Shown in pieces: positions 33,066 through 41,927 of a DNA stretch of 64,000 bases. The notes beneath the pieces are model-generated. The model saw only the letters and a list, made by a program, of their open reading frames with translations. It was not told the origin of the DNA and ran no database searches. How positions within the stretch are numbered: the stretch's first letter is position 1; each line of letters starts with the position of its first letter. This DNA comes from Pelomonas sp. Root405 (lineage in GTDB: Bacteria; Pseudomonadota; Gammaproteobacteria; Burkholderiales; Burkholderiaceae_C), in the NCBI RefSeq assembly GCF_001425165.1, contig NZ_LMDU01000005.1, forward strand, positions 1 through 64,000, read 5' to 3'. The translations under genes were made by a program, and so were the position numbers.

Positions 33066-33851
33066 TCAGCCGAACAAGCGCTTCAGCAGGTCCATCACCA
33101 CACTGGGCCGGGCCAGCAGTTCCTCGTTCAACAGCGCGACCAGGCTGCCCAGCTGCAGCAGCAGCACCAGATGCCCGACGACGGCCTTGATGGACATGGA
33201 CAGGCTGAACACATTCAGCTGCTGCGCGTAGCGGTTGACCAAACCGAGCACGCCGTCCACCAGGTAGAGCAGCACCAGCGACGGCGCGGCCACCAGCAGC
33301 GCCAGTCGCAGCATGCGGCCGAACTCGGCCTCGAAGGCCAGCATGCCGATGGGGATCAGCCGCCAGTCGCCATGGATTGGCCAGAACGCGAAGCTGTCCA
33401 GCAGCAGCGCAGCAAACAGCATGAAGCCGCCCGAGGCCATGAAGACCCAGCTCGCCAGCCGCGCAAGGAAAGCGCCGGTCAGCGAGGTCTGGTGGCCTGA
33501 CAGCGGATCGAGCACCTGGGCCATCGACGAGCCCACCTTGGTATCGATCAGCTGGCCGGCCATCTCGAACGACCACATCAGGCCCGCGAACAGAAAGCCC
33601 AGGGCTGCGCCGATCATGGCCTCGCGGCCGTAGAGCAGCGCCCATTGCCAGCCGCTGAGGTTCAGCGGCTTGAGCTCCTGCACCAGCAGGCCCAGCATGC
33701 CCAGCGCGAGGAAGATGGCGTTGCGGATCAGCGCCGGGATCAGGTCCTGCGTGAACAGCGGCACCAGCAGGAAGGCGACCGCCACCCGCATCGTCGACAG
33801 ACCCAGCAGCAATGCCGCATCCGCCGGGTGGCTGACCCAGAACTCATACAT
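33066..33851 (-). CDS. sctT: T3SS export apparatus protein SctT
   Basis: This 261-residue membrane protein has SctT/FliR-type features: six or more hydrophobic segments, the N-terminal MYEFWVSHPADAALLLGLSTMRVAVAFLLVPLF, and the mid-region FEMAGQLIDTKVGSSMAQVLDPLSGHQTSLTGAFLARLAS, which contains the family's conserved GxxID.-.GxxMAxxxDP...G pattern. It forms part of the SctRST gate of the export channel in the inner membrane. It directly follows sctS with a one-base overlap (TGATG). Family length is about 260. Confidence 0.93.
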   Translation of the reverse strand: MYEFWVSHPADAALLLGLSTMRVAVAFLLVPLFTQDLIPALIRNAIFLALGMLGLLVQELKPLNLSGWQWALLYGREAMIGAALGFLFAGLMWSFEMAGQLIDTKVGSSMAQVLDPLSGHQTSLTGAFLARLASWVFMASGGFMLFAALLLDSFAFWPIHGDWRLIPIGMLAFEAEFGRMLRLALLVAAPSLVLLYLVDGVLGLVNRYAQQLNVFSLSMSIKAVVGHLVLLLQLGSLVALLNEELLARPSVVMDLLKRLFG

Positions 33852-34126
33852 CAGTGCTTGATCTTGACCATGCCCGGGAACTCGCTGAACACCTTGTCAC
33901 CCAACTGGTAAAGGCTGCCGCCCAGCAGCGAGGCCGTGATGAAGATGGTGATGACGATGGCGAAGAACTTGGCCACGTACTGCACCGTCTGCTCCTGCAA
34001 CTGCGTGGCCGCCTGCACGAAGGCGATCAGCAGGCCGACGACGGCCGCCACGATGATGGGCGGCGCCGACAGCAGCAGCACCAGCCACAGCGCCTGTTGA
34101 GTGAGTTGGATGACGTCGCTGTTCAT
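33851..34126 (-). CDS. sctS: T3SS export apparatus protein SctS
   Basis: The 91-residue protein has the two-span layout and conserved core of SctS/FliQ: VIQLTQQALWLVLLLSAPPIIVAAVVGLLIAFVQAATQLQEQTVQYVAKFFAIVI. The PPII and FVQAATQLQEQT motifs are diagnostic. It helps close the export gate with SctR and SctT. I set the start at ATG 34126; the longer frame runs into the palindromic repeat. It is separated from sctR by 114 bases that contain that repeat. Confidence 0.93.
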   Translation of the reverse strand: MNSDVIQLTQQALWLVLLLSAPPIIVAAVVGLLIAFVQAATQLQEQTVQYVAKFFAIVITIFITASLLGGSLYQLGDKVFSEFPGMVKIKH

Positions 34127-34155
34127 GTCATGTGGAGTGAAGCGAAGGCAGGAAC

Positions 34156-34230
34156 GCAACCACAGAGGCACAGAGACACGGAGAACAGCCGCTCTGCATT
34201 ACCTCTGTGCCTCCGTGGCTCTGTGGTTGC
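34156..34230. repeat. Imperfect palindromic intergenic repeat inside the T3SS operon
   Basis: GCAACCACAGAGGCACAGAG at the left pairs with CTCTGTGGTTGC at the right in a 75-bp imperfect inverted repeat. Sequences with the ACCACAGAGGCACAGAG core are scattered through many bacterial genomes as mobile palindromic units. It sits between sctR and sctS, where the genes of this operon otherwise overlap. It may stabilise the upstream transcript or attenuate the downstream genes. Confidence 0.75.
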
Positions 34231-34240
34231 CTTTGGACTT

Positions 34241-34900
34241 TCATGCTTGGTAAGTCAACACCAGGCCGTGCGTCAACTTCACCCAACCATCGATCAGCAC
34301 GAACAGCAGCAGCTTGAACGGCAGCGACACGGTGGTCGGCGACAGCATCTGCATGCCCATGGCCATCAGGATGTTGGAGATGACCAAGTCGATGACGAGG
34401 AAGGGCAGGAAGATCAGAAAGCCGATCTCGAAGGCCACCGTCAGCTCGGTCACGGTGAAGGCCGGCACGATGACGAGGAAGTCGCGGTCCGTCAGCTTGG
34501 CGGCCTGCTCGGGCTTGAGGCTGCGCTGTGCGGTCTTCAGGAAGAAGGCGCGCTCCAGTGGCCGACTGTGTTTGATGAGGAACTCGCGCAGCGGCTCCTT
34601 GGCCGTGTCTGCGGCGGCCAGCATCTCGCTGGTGGAGCCCTTGGCCAGGCCCGGCGAGGCGCTCAGGCTTTCCTGCATCTGCAAGCCGACGGGGTACATC
34701 ACATAGATGCTGAGGATCAGCGCCAGACCGTTCATGACGACGTTGGGCGGAACCTGCTGCAAGCCCATCGCATTGCGCAGCAGACTGAGCACGACGACGA
34801 GCTTGGTGAATGACGTGACCATCACCGCCACGAAAGGCGCGAGGGCCAGCAGGATGACGGTGATGAGGGCCGAGGCCGGCGTGAAGGTGCTGAGATCCAT
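34241..34900 (-). CDS. sctR: T3SS export apparatus protein SctR
   Basis: The 219-residue protein matches SctR/FliP: N-terminal APFVAVMVTSFTKLVVVLSLLRNAMGLQQVPPNVVMNGLALILSIYVM, then a charged loop, then FLVIVPAFTVTELTVAFEIGFLIFLPFLVIDLVISNILMAMGMQMLSP. The SFTKLVVVLSLLRNAMGLQQVPPN motif and the ISNILMAMGM stretch are family signatures. It forms the base of the export gate in the inner membrane. It starts 8 bases after the SctQ-like gene ends and is part of the coupled unit. Confidence 0.95.
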   Translation of the reverse strand: MDLSTFTPASALITVILLALAPFVAVMVTSFTKLVVVLSLLRNAMGLQQVPPNVVMNGLALILSIYVMYPVGLQMQESLSASPGLAKGSTSEMLAAADTAKEPLREFLIKHSRPLERAFFLKTAQRSLKPEQAAKLTDRDFLVIVPAFTVTELTVAFEIGFLIFLPFLVIDLVISNILMAMGMQMLSPTTVSLPFKLLLFVLIDGWVKLTHGLVLTYQA

Positions 34901-34908
34901 GGACCGGA

Positions 34909-35589
34909 CTAGATCGCGTCAATTCGGAAAGCCTGACCCGTGCCCCAGGGCACGAGGCGGCCGCGGGCGCGCACCGCATCCGGCCGCGCGGCGTCGATGA
35001 GCTGGCAATGCGGCGGCGGCACCGGCACGGGACCGCACCAGCCCATCACGACATCCAGCGTCAGCGGCTGCTCCCAGCGCGCGACCAGTTGCCAGGGCTT
35101 ATCACCTGCGGCCGACTCGCCACGAGCGCGTGGCTCGGGCCGTACCGGCTCCTCCAGCAGCAGCAGACCGCCCGGCTCCAGCGCCGCCAGCTCCTCGTCG
35201 CCGAGGCGCCATTGCGCCATCAGGCATTCGGCCGGCGTCGCCTGCCATTGCAGACCTGGGACTTCAGGCGGCGCGGCCAGTGCGCGCAGCGCCGCCCAGG
35301 GCAGGGACAGCCGTGCCTCCGCCTCGGCGCCGCGCCAGCTGGCCTGGGCGCCGCCCGTGATCATGCCGCCCGTGGCGGCCACCCATTGCCATGGCACGTC
35401 GCCCAGCAGGCCCGCCGCAGCGAGGCCATCGAGCAACTCGCCCGCCAAGTCCAGCACGACGGCCGCCTCGGCGGCGCAAGGCGGCAGGTCGCCGGGCGTG
35501 AACTCGCCCGCGCTGATGCACAACCGCGCCGGGCCCGCCAGGTAATGCCAGGTCAGTGCCTGTGTCGAGGCTTGCGGGATCGAGCTCAT
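34909..35589 (-). CDS. Short SctQ-like C-ring component
   Basis: At 226 residues it is shorter than usual SctQ (about 300-350). The middle contains QWRLGDEELAALEPGGLLLLEEPV, where the LxxLEPGxxLLLE pattern resembles the first SpoA domain. The end GRLVPWGTGQAFRIDAI resembles the last strand of a SpoA domain, preceded by a shortened PLTLDVVMGWCGP. SctQ forms the cytosolic sorting platform. The position before sctR, R-S-T, agrees with sctQ. Its ATG overlaps the regulator's stop (ATGA). If correct, the second SpoA domain is compressed. Confidence 0.6.
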   Translation of the reverse strand: MSSIPQASTQALTWHYLAGPARLCISAGEFTPGDLPPCAAEAAVVLDLAGELLDGLAAAGLLGDVPWQWVAATGGMITGGAQASWRGAEAEARLSLPWAALRALAAPPEVPGLQWQATPAECLMAQWRLGDEELAALEPGGLLLLEEPVRPEPRARGESAAGDKPWQLVARWEQPLTLDVVMGWCGPVPVPPPHCQLIDAARPDAVRARGRLVPWGTGQAFRIDAI

Positions 35590-36227
35590 GCGCGCCTGCT
35601 GACCATGATCCTGGTCAGCTCCGTGACCGACTTCGCCTTCATCTTGCGCATGCCGCGTGAGCGATACAGCTCCACGCTCTTGAGCGACAGCTTGATCTCG
35701 TCGGCGATGTTCTTGTTCATCAGGCCCTTCACCACCAGGGACAGCACCTGGCGCTCGCGCGGCGACAGCGTCTGCGAGCGGCGCTCGAACTCCTCGCGCG
35801 AGCCTTCCACGTCGGCGTCGATGCCGGCGTCCATGTCGGTCGGCGCGAAGGCGCGGTCCAGCGCCGCGCTCAGGGCCACGTCGTCGAGCGGCTTCTCCAG
35901 CAGCGAGACGGCGCCGCGCTTTTGCATCGCGGCCACGGCCAGCGGCACGTCGGCATGGCCGCTCATGTAGATGACGGGCAGGTGGATACCGCGCTCGCGC
36001 AGCGCGTCGTGCAGGTCCAGCCCCGACAGCTCGGGCATGCGCACGTCCAGCATCAGGCAGGTCGACTCGGGCCAGGTGGTGCCCACGGCCACGCGGGCCA
36101 GGGACTGCAGCGCATCGCGCGGGTCGCCCCAGTCGCGCACCTGGCAGCCAAAGCCTTCGAGCCAGAAGCGCAGCGAGTCGCGGAACTCGTGGTTGTCGTC
36201 CACCACATAAATCTGCCGAGGTGTCAT
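35586..36227 (-). CDS. FixJ/NarL-type response regulator in the T3SS operon
   Basis: The 213-residue protein has a receiver domain with the acidic pair D10/D11 (YVVDDNH), phosphoacceptor D61 (LMLDVRMPELSG), a Ser/Thr-type switch (YMSGHAD) and Lys in LLEKPLDD. A LuxR-type helix-turn-helix follows (SPRERQVLSLVVKGLMNKNIADEIKLSLKSVELYRSRGMRKM). The TLSPRERQVL spacing is FixJ-like. It is encoded right after the kinase, with a four-base overlap. It probably controls T3SS transcription, and the CCCCCTAGAARTAGGT repeats before sctU are candidate sites. Confidence 0.88.
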   Translation of the reverse strand: MTPRQIYVVDDNHEFRDSLRFWLEGFGCQVRDWGDPRDALQSLARVAVGTTWPESTCLMLDVRMPELSGLDLHDALRERGIHLPVIYMSGHADVPLAVAAMQKRGAVSLLEKPLDDVALSAALDRAFAPTDMDAGIDADVEGSREEFERRSQTLSPRERQVLSLVVKGLMNKNIADEIKLSLKSVELYRSRGMRKMKAKSVTELTRIMVSRRA

Positions 36228-37282
36228 GCCGTCTTCTCCAGGGTGGGTGAGGTCGCCGCCATCAGGGGCAGCGCAAAGTGAAAGCAGCAGCCGCCGGACT
36301 CTCGCCGCGTGAACCACAGGCGGCCCTGGTGCATCTCGATCAGCGAGCGGCAGATGGACAGGCCCAGGCCCATGCCGTTGGGCTTGGTGGAGCTGAAGGG
36401 GACGAACAGGCGCGCCTCGGTCTGCGGCGTGATGCCGGGGCCGTTGTCGCCCACGCGCAGCTCGGCGCGGCCGGCTTCCACTTGCAGCTCGATGTCGATG
36501 ACGGGTTCGGTCGGCCGGTCCAGCCGCAGCGCGTCCAGCGCATTGCGCAGCAGGTTGATCAGCACCTGCTGCAGCATGACGGCATCGCCCTGCACGGGCG
36601 CCTCGGTCAGCGGCAGGCGCAGCACCAGGCGCACGGACTCGCGCTGCAGGTCCCAGTCCAGCAAGGCCAGGCTCTGGTGCACCAGGTCGACCAGGTCCAG
36701 CCGCTCGGTCTTGGGCTGGCGCGACTGCGTGTACTCGCGAATGCGGCCAATGATCTGGCTCGCATAACTGACCTGTTGAACGGCCTTGTCCAGCGCCGCC
36801 AGTTCGTCGGTGCTCTCCGGGTGGCGGCGGGCCAGGCGCAGCTTGAGGCCGCGCAGCAGGTTGACGGTGGCGCCGATGGGCTGATTGAGTTCGTGCGCCA
36901 GCACGCTGCCCATCTCGCTCACGGTTAGCGATCGCGACGTGAACAGCAGCCCCTCGCGATCGTCGAGCTGGCGCTGCAGGTGATGCAGGCGCTCACGCTC
37001 GTCGTCCAGGCGCAGCAGCACATGGCGCGCATCCAGCGCCACGCGCTGGGCCACGTATTCGCCGCTGACGCCGCAGCGCGTGCGCGCGCCCAGCGGTGCA
37101 GACAGCGCCGTGGCCAGGCCGTGCAGCGGCAGCGCCCAGTCTTCGGCCAGCCCGCCGGGCTCGCCGGGCAGCAGGGCCTGCATGGGCGCGTTCAGCGCCA
37201 CCAGGAAGTCGCCCTCCAGGATGGCCAGCGCCTCGCCGAGGTCACCCAGCGCATGCATCAGCGTCGCATCCACACGTGTCAT
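36224..37282 (-). CDS. Soluble sensor histidine kinase in the T3SS operon
   Basis: This 352-residue protein lacks membrane spans. An N-terminal PAS-like region (residues about 5-60) is followed by a short helix and a HisKA box with H130 (SVLAHELNQPIGATVNLLRG). The ATP-binding domain carries N (INLLRNALDAL), G1 (VGDNGPGI), F (LFVPFSSTKP) and G2 (GMGLGLSICRS) boxes. The HELNQP form is typical of FixL and TodS-type kinases. It senses an intracellular signal through the N-terminal part and phosphorylates the adjacent regulator. Its ATG overlaps the stop of the gene before it (ATGA), so it is part of the secretion operon. Confidence 0.9.
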   Translation of the reverse strand: MTRVDATLMHALGDLGEALAILEGDFLVALNAPMQALLPGEPGGLAEDWALPLHGLATALSAPLGARTRCGVSGEYVAQRVALDARHVLLRLDDERERLHHLQRQLDDREGLLFTSRSLTVSEMGSVLAHELNQPIGATVNLLRGLKLRLARRHPESTDELAALDKAVQQVSYASQIIGRIREYTQSRQPKTERLDLVDLVHQSLALLDWDLQRESVRLVLRLPLTEAPVQGDAVMLQQVLINLLRNALDALRLDRPTEPVIDIELQVEAGRAELRVGDNGPGITPQTEARLFVPFSSTKPNGMGLGLSICRSLIEMHQGRLWFTRRESGGCCFHFALPLMAATSPTLEKTA

Positions 37283-38286
37283 GCGCTCTCCTGCGGCCAC
37301 AACGGCTGGTTGCACAACAGCCAGGTCAGCGACGACCGCGCGCCGAGCAGGGCCCGAAGGCTGGGGCTGGCGGGCGCCTGCACCAGCACCTCGGCCCACT
37401 GCGCAATGCCGGGCGCGACGTCGTCCAGGCGCAGCTCGCAGCTGACCTGGCCCGGCGCCAGCGCGCGAGCACCAACCAGCTCGCGCAGCGTCCGCGCACG
37501 GCCCTGGGCCGACAGGCCCACGCGCACGGCCCACCAGCGCTCGCCGATGGCCGGTCGGGCAGCGCGCCAGCGCGCGGGCCAGCGTCGGCACTGCCAGGTG
37601 CCGGCGTCACGGCTCGGCAGCAGGCAAGCCAGGCCAACCGGACTGGCAAGCAGCACCGGCAGGCCCAGGCGCCAGGCCTGCAGCGCGGGGCGCAGTGCAT
37701 CGGCCGAGGCGGGATCAGCGGCCGCGCCGCGCAGCCGGGCGAGCAGAACCTGCGCCCAGGCCGGCATGGCCTCGGCCTCGGCCTCGCTGTCGGCGTCGCT
37801 GTCGGCCAAGGGCAACGGTTCGTGTAGGTCTGCCTCGTCGTGCGGCGCATCGCGACCGGCGTCGTCGAACAGCGCTCGCCAGGCCGATGCGTCCTGCACC
37901 CGCCAGCGCAGCTCCGGCCCGCCCTGCAAGGCCAGCGGCGTCAGCAGCACCGGCGCCATCGGCAGCACCGCCGCGTTCGCGTCGACCGTCCGCGTCGCGG
38001 CCACCGGCTGGTCGCCAGGCAGGCCGGCTGCAGCGAGCTGGACCGGCAGTGCCGTCGCTGCACGAGGGGTCTCGTGCGGTGCCGACACGGGCGCCGGCGC
38101 CACGTCGGGATGGGCTGTCGCTTCCAGCGTCGCCTCGGCGGCGGGCTGGACCTGCAGATCGGCGTGCATGTCGCCTGCAAGATGAGGCTGGGTCACCGCG
38201 TCGCCCAACGTCGCATGCATCAGCGCTTGCCACGCCTCCCAGGTTTCAGCGGCGGACACCGGTTGAATCGCGCCAATGCCGCTCAT
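37279..38286 (-). CDS. T3SS operon protein of unassigned role (335 aa)
   Basis: The N-terminal 120 residues are Ala/Pro-rich and low in structure (TLGDAVTQPHLAGDMHADLQ). The centre is acidic (ADSDADSEAEAEAM). The C-terminal 130 residues form a basic globular part (WLLCNQP end, RWWAVRVGLSAQGRART). This build resembles a ruler- or FliK-like protein. It lies between the SctP-like gene and the kinase, overlapping both. It may be a second SctP-type or a cryptic SctQ half; neither is clear. A four-base overlap with its upstream gene keeps it in the coupled unit. Confidence 0.6.
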   Translation of the reverse strand: MSGIGAIQPVSAAETWEAWQALMHATLGDAVTQPHLAGDMHADLQVQPAAEATLEATAHPDVAPAPVSAPHETPRAATALPVQLAAAGLPGDQPVAATRTVDANAAVLPMAPVLLTPLALQGGPELRWRVQDASAWRALFDDAGRDAPHDEADLHEPLPLADSDADSEAEAEAMPAWAQVLLARLRGAAADPASADALRPALQAWRLGLPVLLASPVGLACLLPSRDAGTWQCRRWPARWRAARPAIGERWWAVRVGLSAQGRARTLRELVGARALAPGQVSCELRLDDVAPGIAQWAEVLVQAPASPSLRALLGARSSLTWLLCNQPLWPQESA

Positions 38287-38894
38287 TGCTCGACCTCATC
38301 CAGCGGCGGGAAGCGCTTGCCGGACCGCACATCGGTCAGGCGGGGACGGAGCACGTCGTGGCCGACCTCGCGCAGCCGCTTGTCCAGGTCGCTCAACTGC
38401 TGGCGCGCCTGCGATTGCGCGACCGGCGGCACGCGCAGCTCCAGGTTCAGCGGTGCCAGCGGCTGGGCCTGCTCGACGTGCAGTTGCCAGGTCTGCCCCG
38501 CGGCGGTGGCGGGCAGATCGACCTGCCAGGTGCGCGCCACCGGCACGGCAGCGGTGTTGGCCTCGGCGAGCTGTTGCAGCGCAACGACCTTCTCGGTGGT
38601 CGGCGTGGACGGCGCCACGGCGCCGACGAGCACCGGTACATCGGGCGCCGGCTGGGGCGGCGTTCGCGTGACGGGCAGCGTTGCGAGCGGCTGGCCTTCG
38701 GGCTCGGGCTCGGCTGGTGGCGTCGTCTCCTCGTCCCGCGCGCGCAGCCGCAGCAGGGCGTTGCGCCAGTCGGGCTCGGCGGCGTGGGCTGGGACGGGCA
38801 GCGCCTGAGGCGGCAGCGAATCGGGCGACGCCAGACCGTGCTGCAGACGCGGCAACAGGGCGGCCAGGGCTGGGTGGATGGGCAGCAGTTTCAT
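38283..38894 (-). CDS. SctP-like needle-length / HpaP-type protein
   Basis: The 203-residue protein has a Pro-rich N-terminal half (TPPAEPEPEGQPLAT, TRTPPQPAPDVPV). A C-terminal domain follows (RTWQVDLPATAAGQTWQLHVEQAQPLAPLNLELRVPPVAQSQARQQL) resembling the HpaP or FliK-type secretion-switch domain, ending in a basic helix (LREVGHDVLRPRL). HpaP-type proteins help decide substrate order or needle length. The gene lies between sctO and the unassigned gene, where sctP is expected. Identity is inferred from position and overall build. Confidence 0.6.
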   Translation of the reverse strand: MKLLPIHPALAALLPRLQHGLASPDSLPPQALPVPAHAAEPDWRNALLRLRARDEETTPPAEPEPEGQPLATLPVTRTPPQPAPDVPVLVGAVAPSTPTTEKVVALQQLAEANTAAVPVARTWQVDLPATAAGQTWQLHVEQAQPLAPLNLELRVPPVAQSQARQQLSDLDKRLREVGHDVLRPRLTDVRSGKRFPPLDEVEQ

Positions 38895-38898
38895 AGGC

Positions 38899-39372
38899 TC
38901 AATGCAATGCCCGGCAGGCGTCTTCGGCTTCCAGCTCGGCGCGCTGTTCGCGCGCCTGGCTGGCTTGCCGGCGTTGGTCCTTCAACGTGGCATCGACGGC
39001 GGCCTCGCGGGCCTCCGCGCGCACCAGCTCGGCGCGGCGCTGGCGCACGGCGTCCTGCGCCCGGGCGAGCGCCGCCTGCTCATCGATCAGCGCGTACTCG
39101 TCGCGCTCCAGGCGTTCGGCCAGCGCTTCGCGATGGGCCACCACCTGCTCGCGCCAGCGCGGCATGCCGACGCAGCCGGCACCGCCCCATTGCCGGGCCA
39201 GCTCGGCGATCAGGTTGCGGCCATGCTCCACGCGGGCCTCGCGGTCCTCGACAACCGCGCGGGCCTGCGCCTCTTCGCGCTGCGCCTGTGTCAGTGCCTC
39301 GCGGGCCCGCTGCACGCGCAGCTGGCGCAGGCGAAGCCATTGGCGGGCGTCCGTGGCCGACAAAAGGTTCAT
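38899..39372 (-). CDS. sctO: T3SS stalk protein SctO
   Basis: This 157-residue, almost entirely helical coiled coil (ARQWLRLRQLRVQRAREALTQAQREEAQARAVVEDREARVEHGRN...) matches the YscO/FliJ stalk type. Heptads of Arg/Glu/Gln/Ala continue to the end. The stalk inserts into the SctN ATPase and links it to SctV. It lies after sctN with a 73-base gap and before sctP with a 4-base gap. Sequence is weakly conserved in the family, so the call rests on fold and position. Confidence 0.85.
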   Translation of the reverse strand: MNLLSATDARQWLRLRQLRVQRAREALTQAQREEAQARAVVEDREARVEHGRNLIAELARQWGGAGCVGMPRWREQVVAHREALAERLERDEYALIDEQAALARAQDAVRQRRAELVRAEAREAAVDATLKDQRRQASQAREQRAELEAEDACRALH

Positions 39373-39445
39373 TGGTGCACCCTTCGGCCTGCGGCCTGTC
39401 CCGCCAAGCGGGAATGAGCTTGCTTGGGGCGGCCCGGCGCGGCGC

Positions 39446-40777
39446 TCACGACACGATCTCCCGCAGATGCTGCAGGCAGCCGTCCCAGTCGCTGGCCTCG
39501 TGCGATCCCTGCTGCAGCAGGGCCTTGATCTGCGGCATGCGCTCGATGGCCTGGTCAGCGAGCGGGTCGCTGCCGGCCTGGTATTCGCCCACGCGCAGCA
39601 GGAACTCGACCTCCTTGTGCCGCGCCATCAGCGCGCGCAGGTGGGCGGCGTCGCGCTGCTGCTGCGGAGACGTCACGCGCGTGAACACGCGGCTGGCGCT
39701 GGCGAGCACGTCGATGGCCGGGTAGTGCTGGGCCTGGGCCAGCGCGCGCGACAGCACCAGGTGGCCGTCGAGGATGGAGCGCACCTCCTCGGCCACCGGG
39801 TCGCTACCTTCTTCGTCCTCCGCCAGCACCGTGTAGAAGGCGGTGATGCTGCCGTGGGCGTCGTTGCCGGCGCGCTCGAACAGCCGCGGCAGCTCGGCAA
39901 ATACCGACGGCGGATAGCCGCGCCGCACGGCCGGCTCGTTGGCCGCCAGGCCGATCTCGCGCAGGCCGCGTGCAAAGCGGGTGACCGAATCCATCATCAG
40001 CACGACACGCGCGCCCTCGGCGCGAAAGCCCTCGGCAATCGCCGTGGCCGCGTGGGCCGCTCGCACGCGCTCCAGCGCCGGCCGGTCCGATGTGGAGACG
40101 ACAACGACCGAGCGCGCCAGGCCCTCGGCGCCCAGGCTGTCTTCCAGGAACTCGCGCACTTCGCGGCCGCGTTCGCCGATCAAGCCGATGACATTGACCT
40201 CGGCCCGCGTGCTGCGCGCCAGCATGCCCAGCAGCGTCGACTTGCCGCCGCCGGCCATCGCGAAAATGCCCACGCGCTGGCCTTCGCCCACGGTCAGCAG
40301 CGCGTCGATGGCGCGCACGCCGCAGACCAGCGGCTCGTGCACCGGGCGGCGCTGCAGCGGCGAAGGCGCGTCGCGATACAGCGGCACGCGCGGCAGGTGG
40401 TTCAACGGCGGGCCGCCGTCCAGCGGCTGGCCGAAGGCGTCGATGACGCGACCGAGCACGCCGCGGCCGCTGGGCAGTTGGGCGACATCGTTCAGCACCT
40501 CGACCGCCGCGCCCACCGGCACGCCCTGCAGCGACCCCAGCGGCGCCAGCACAGCCTCGTGGCCCTGGAAGCCGATGACCTCGGCCAGCAGGCCCACCTC
40601 TTGCGGTTGCAACGGGTCGAAGACGCGGCAGCTTTGCCCGATGCGGGCCTGCACGCCGGTGGCGCGCATCAGCGTGCCGCCCGCCTGCACGACGCGGCCC
40701 AGGGTCGCGACGGTGCGCAGGCGCTGCAGGCTGCGGCGCAGCGCGTCGGGGTTGGTCGCGTCGAGTGCCATCGTCAT
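39446..40777 (-). CDS. sctN: T3SS ATPase SctN
   Basis: The 443-residue ATPase has a P-loop ([18 protein letters not shown]), Walker B-type [21 protein letters not shown], and the F1-ATPase-like stretches [18 protein letters not shown] and [18 protein letters not shown]. It is clearly a type III secretion ATPase. It unfolds substrates and releases chaperones at the entrance of the machine. The first P-loop Gly is Ala, which is normal for many SctN. The ATG at 40777 overlaps the sctL stop (ATGA). Length and content are typical. Confidence 0.95.
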   Translation of the reverse strand: MTMALDATNPDALRRSLQRLRTVATLGRVVQAGGTLMRATGVQARIGQSCRVFDPLQPQEVGLLAEVIGFQGHEAVLAPLGSLQGVPVGAAVEVLNDVAQLPSGRGVLGRVIDAFGQPLDGGPPLNHLPRVPLYRDAPSPLQRRPVHEPLVCGVRAIDALLTVGEGQRVGIFAMAGGGKSTLLGMLARSTRAEVNVIGLIGERGREVREFLEDSLGAEGLARSVVVVSTSDRPALERVRAAHAATAIAEGFRAEGARVVLMMDSVTRFARGLREIGLAANEPAVRRGYPPSVFAELPRLFERAGNDAHGSITAFYTVLAEDEEGSDPVAEEVRSILDGHLVLSRALAQAQHYPAIDVLASASRVFTRVTSPQQQRDAAHLRALMARHKEVEFLLRVGEYQAGSDPLADQAIERMPQIKALLQQGSHEASDWDGCLQHLREIVS

Positions 40778-41415
40778 GGCCGCAATCCCCAGGCCCGGGC
40801 CAGGCGCTCGACTTGCGTGGGCAACGCTGCATCGGCACTGCCGAACTCCGTGGTCAGCCGGCAGTCGTCCTCGGCCAGTTCGGCATTGCCGACGATCTCG
40901 GCGCCGCTCAGGCCGGCCTTGTCGTCCGGGTCGAGTGTGACCAGTGCCGCGCGCAGACCCGCGGCTTGGCTGGGATGCACCTGCAGCCGCCATGTGCGCG
41001 CCGGCAGCAGTTCGCGCGCGGCCTGGGTCGCCAGACGGGCCAGCTTCTCCTCGGCCGGCAGCTCGCCGAGCAGCTTCTGGAACACCTCCAGCGCCAGAGC
41101 GCCGACCGACTGCTGCAGGCGTTGGCGCTCGGCCTCGTGGGCGCGGCTCAGCTGGACGATTGCGTTCGACAGCTCGGCGCGCGACTGCGCCTCGGCCTGG
41201 GACAGGCCCTGCTCCAGACCCTCGGCACGCGCCTGGGAGCAAGCCTGGTCGACGCGGGCCTGTTCCTGCGCTGACAGCTCGCGCAGGTCGGCCAGCAACT
41301 GCTGCGCATCTTGCAAAGCCGGCACTTCGGCGGCGCGCAGCACGCGCCGGTCCGACGCGATGCCCAGCCGCGCCTGCGGGTCGCGATGCCAGAGCATGAA
41401 GCTGTTCGCGTTCAT
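40774..41415 (-). CDS. sctL: T3SS stator protein SctL
   Basis: The 213-residue protein has the SctL/FliH arrangement: a variable N-terminus, a long charged helix ([49 protein letters not shown]), and a compact C-terminal domain ([39 protein letters not shown]). The stator binds SctN and the C-ring. It overlaps sctN by four bases and sctK by four bases. Identification is by order, length and composition. Confidence 0.85.
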   Translation of the reverse strand: MNANSFMLWHRDPQARLGIASDRRVLRAAEVPALQDAQQLLADLRELSAQEQARVDQACSQARAEGLEQGLSQAEAQSRAELSNAIVQLSRAHEAERQRLQQSVGALALEVFQKLLGELPAEEKLARLATQAARELLPARTWRLQVHPSQAAGLRAALVTLDPDDKAGLSGAEIVGNAELAEDDCRLTTEFGSADAALPTQVERLARAWGLRP

Positions 41416-41927
41416 GCAGCCACCCTGGATTGCAACGCCAGCGTCTCGTGCAGCACCGCCAGCGCCGTGGCCTGCGGCATGACCCAGGCTGCGACCGGCC
41501 CGAGGCGGCGGCTGGCCGCGTGGCGCAGCGAGCCATGCGGCAGGCCGGCCATCAGCACGGCCGCGCCGGCCTCGGTGAACTGCTGGCTCAAGGCGGCGGG
41601 CGTCGACACATCGGGCCAGTCGCTCAAGCCGCCGGGCAGACCGTCAGGGAGCGGCGGCCAGTCCTGCGCGTCGCGCACGGCCCGCCACCAGGGCACGCCC
41701 AGCGCCGTGCGGGCCAGCTCGCGCAGTGGCCCGGCGATCCACAGCCGCAGCGCCGGTGCGGCCAGCACCGAGCCGCAACGCAGCGCCAGCGACAGCAGCT
41801 CGCTGCGCTCCAACGCCAGCCAGGCGGGCGCGGCGTCGAGCTGCGCCCAGGTCAGCGTGCGCGCCTCGGCGGGGGCGTCCTCCAGCAGGCGCCGCGCCAC
41901 CTGGGCGCGAAGCTGGCGGTCAGTCAT
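41412..41927 (-). CDS. sctK: T3SS accessory protein SctK
   Basis: At 171 residues the protein has the typical Trp-rich, helical build of Sct[45 protein letters not shown], then [20 protein letters not shown] and [16 protein letters not shown]. SctK connects the sorting platform to the inner-membrane ring. Sequence conservation in the family is low. The position between sctJ and sctL and overlaps with both neighbours (8 and 4 bases) support the call. Confidence 0.78.
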   Translation of the reverse strand: MTDRQLRAQVARRLLEDAPAEARTLTWAQLDAAPAWLALERSELLSLALRCGSVLAAPALRLWIAGPLRELARTALGVPWWRAVRDAQDWPPLPDGLPGGLSDWPDVSTPAALSQQFTEAGAAVLMAGLPHGSLRHAASRRLGPVAAWVMPQATALAVLHETLALQSRVAA

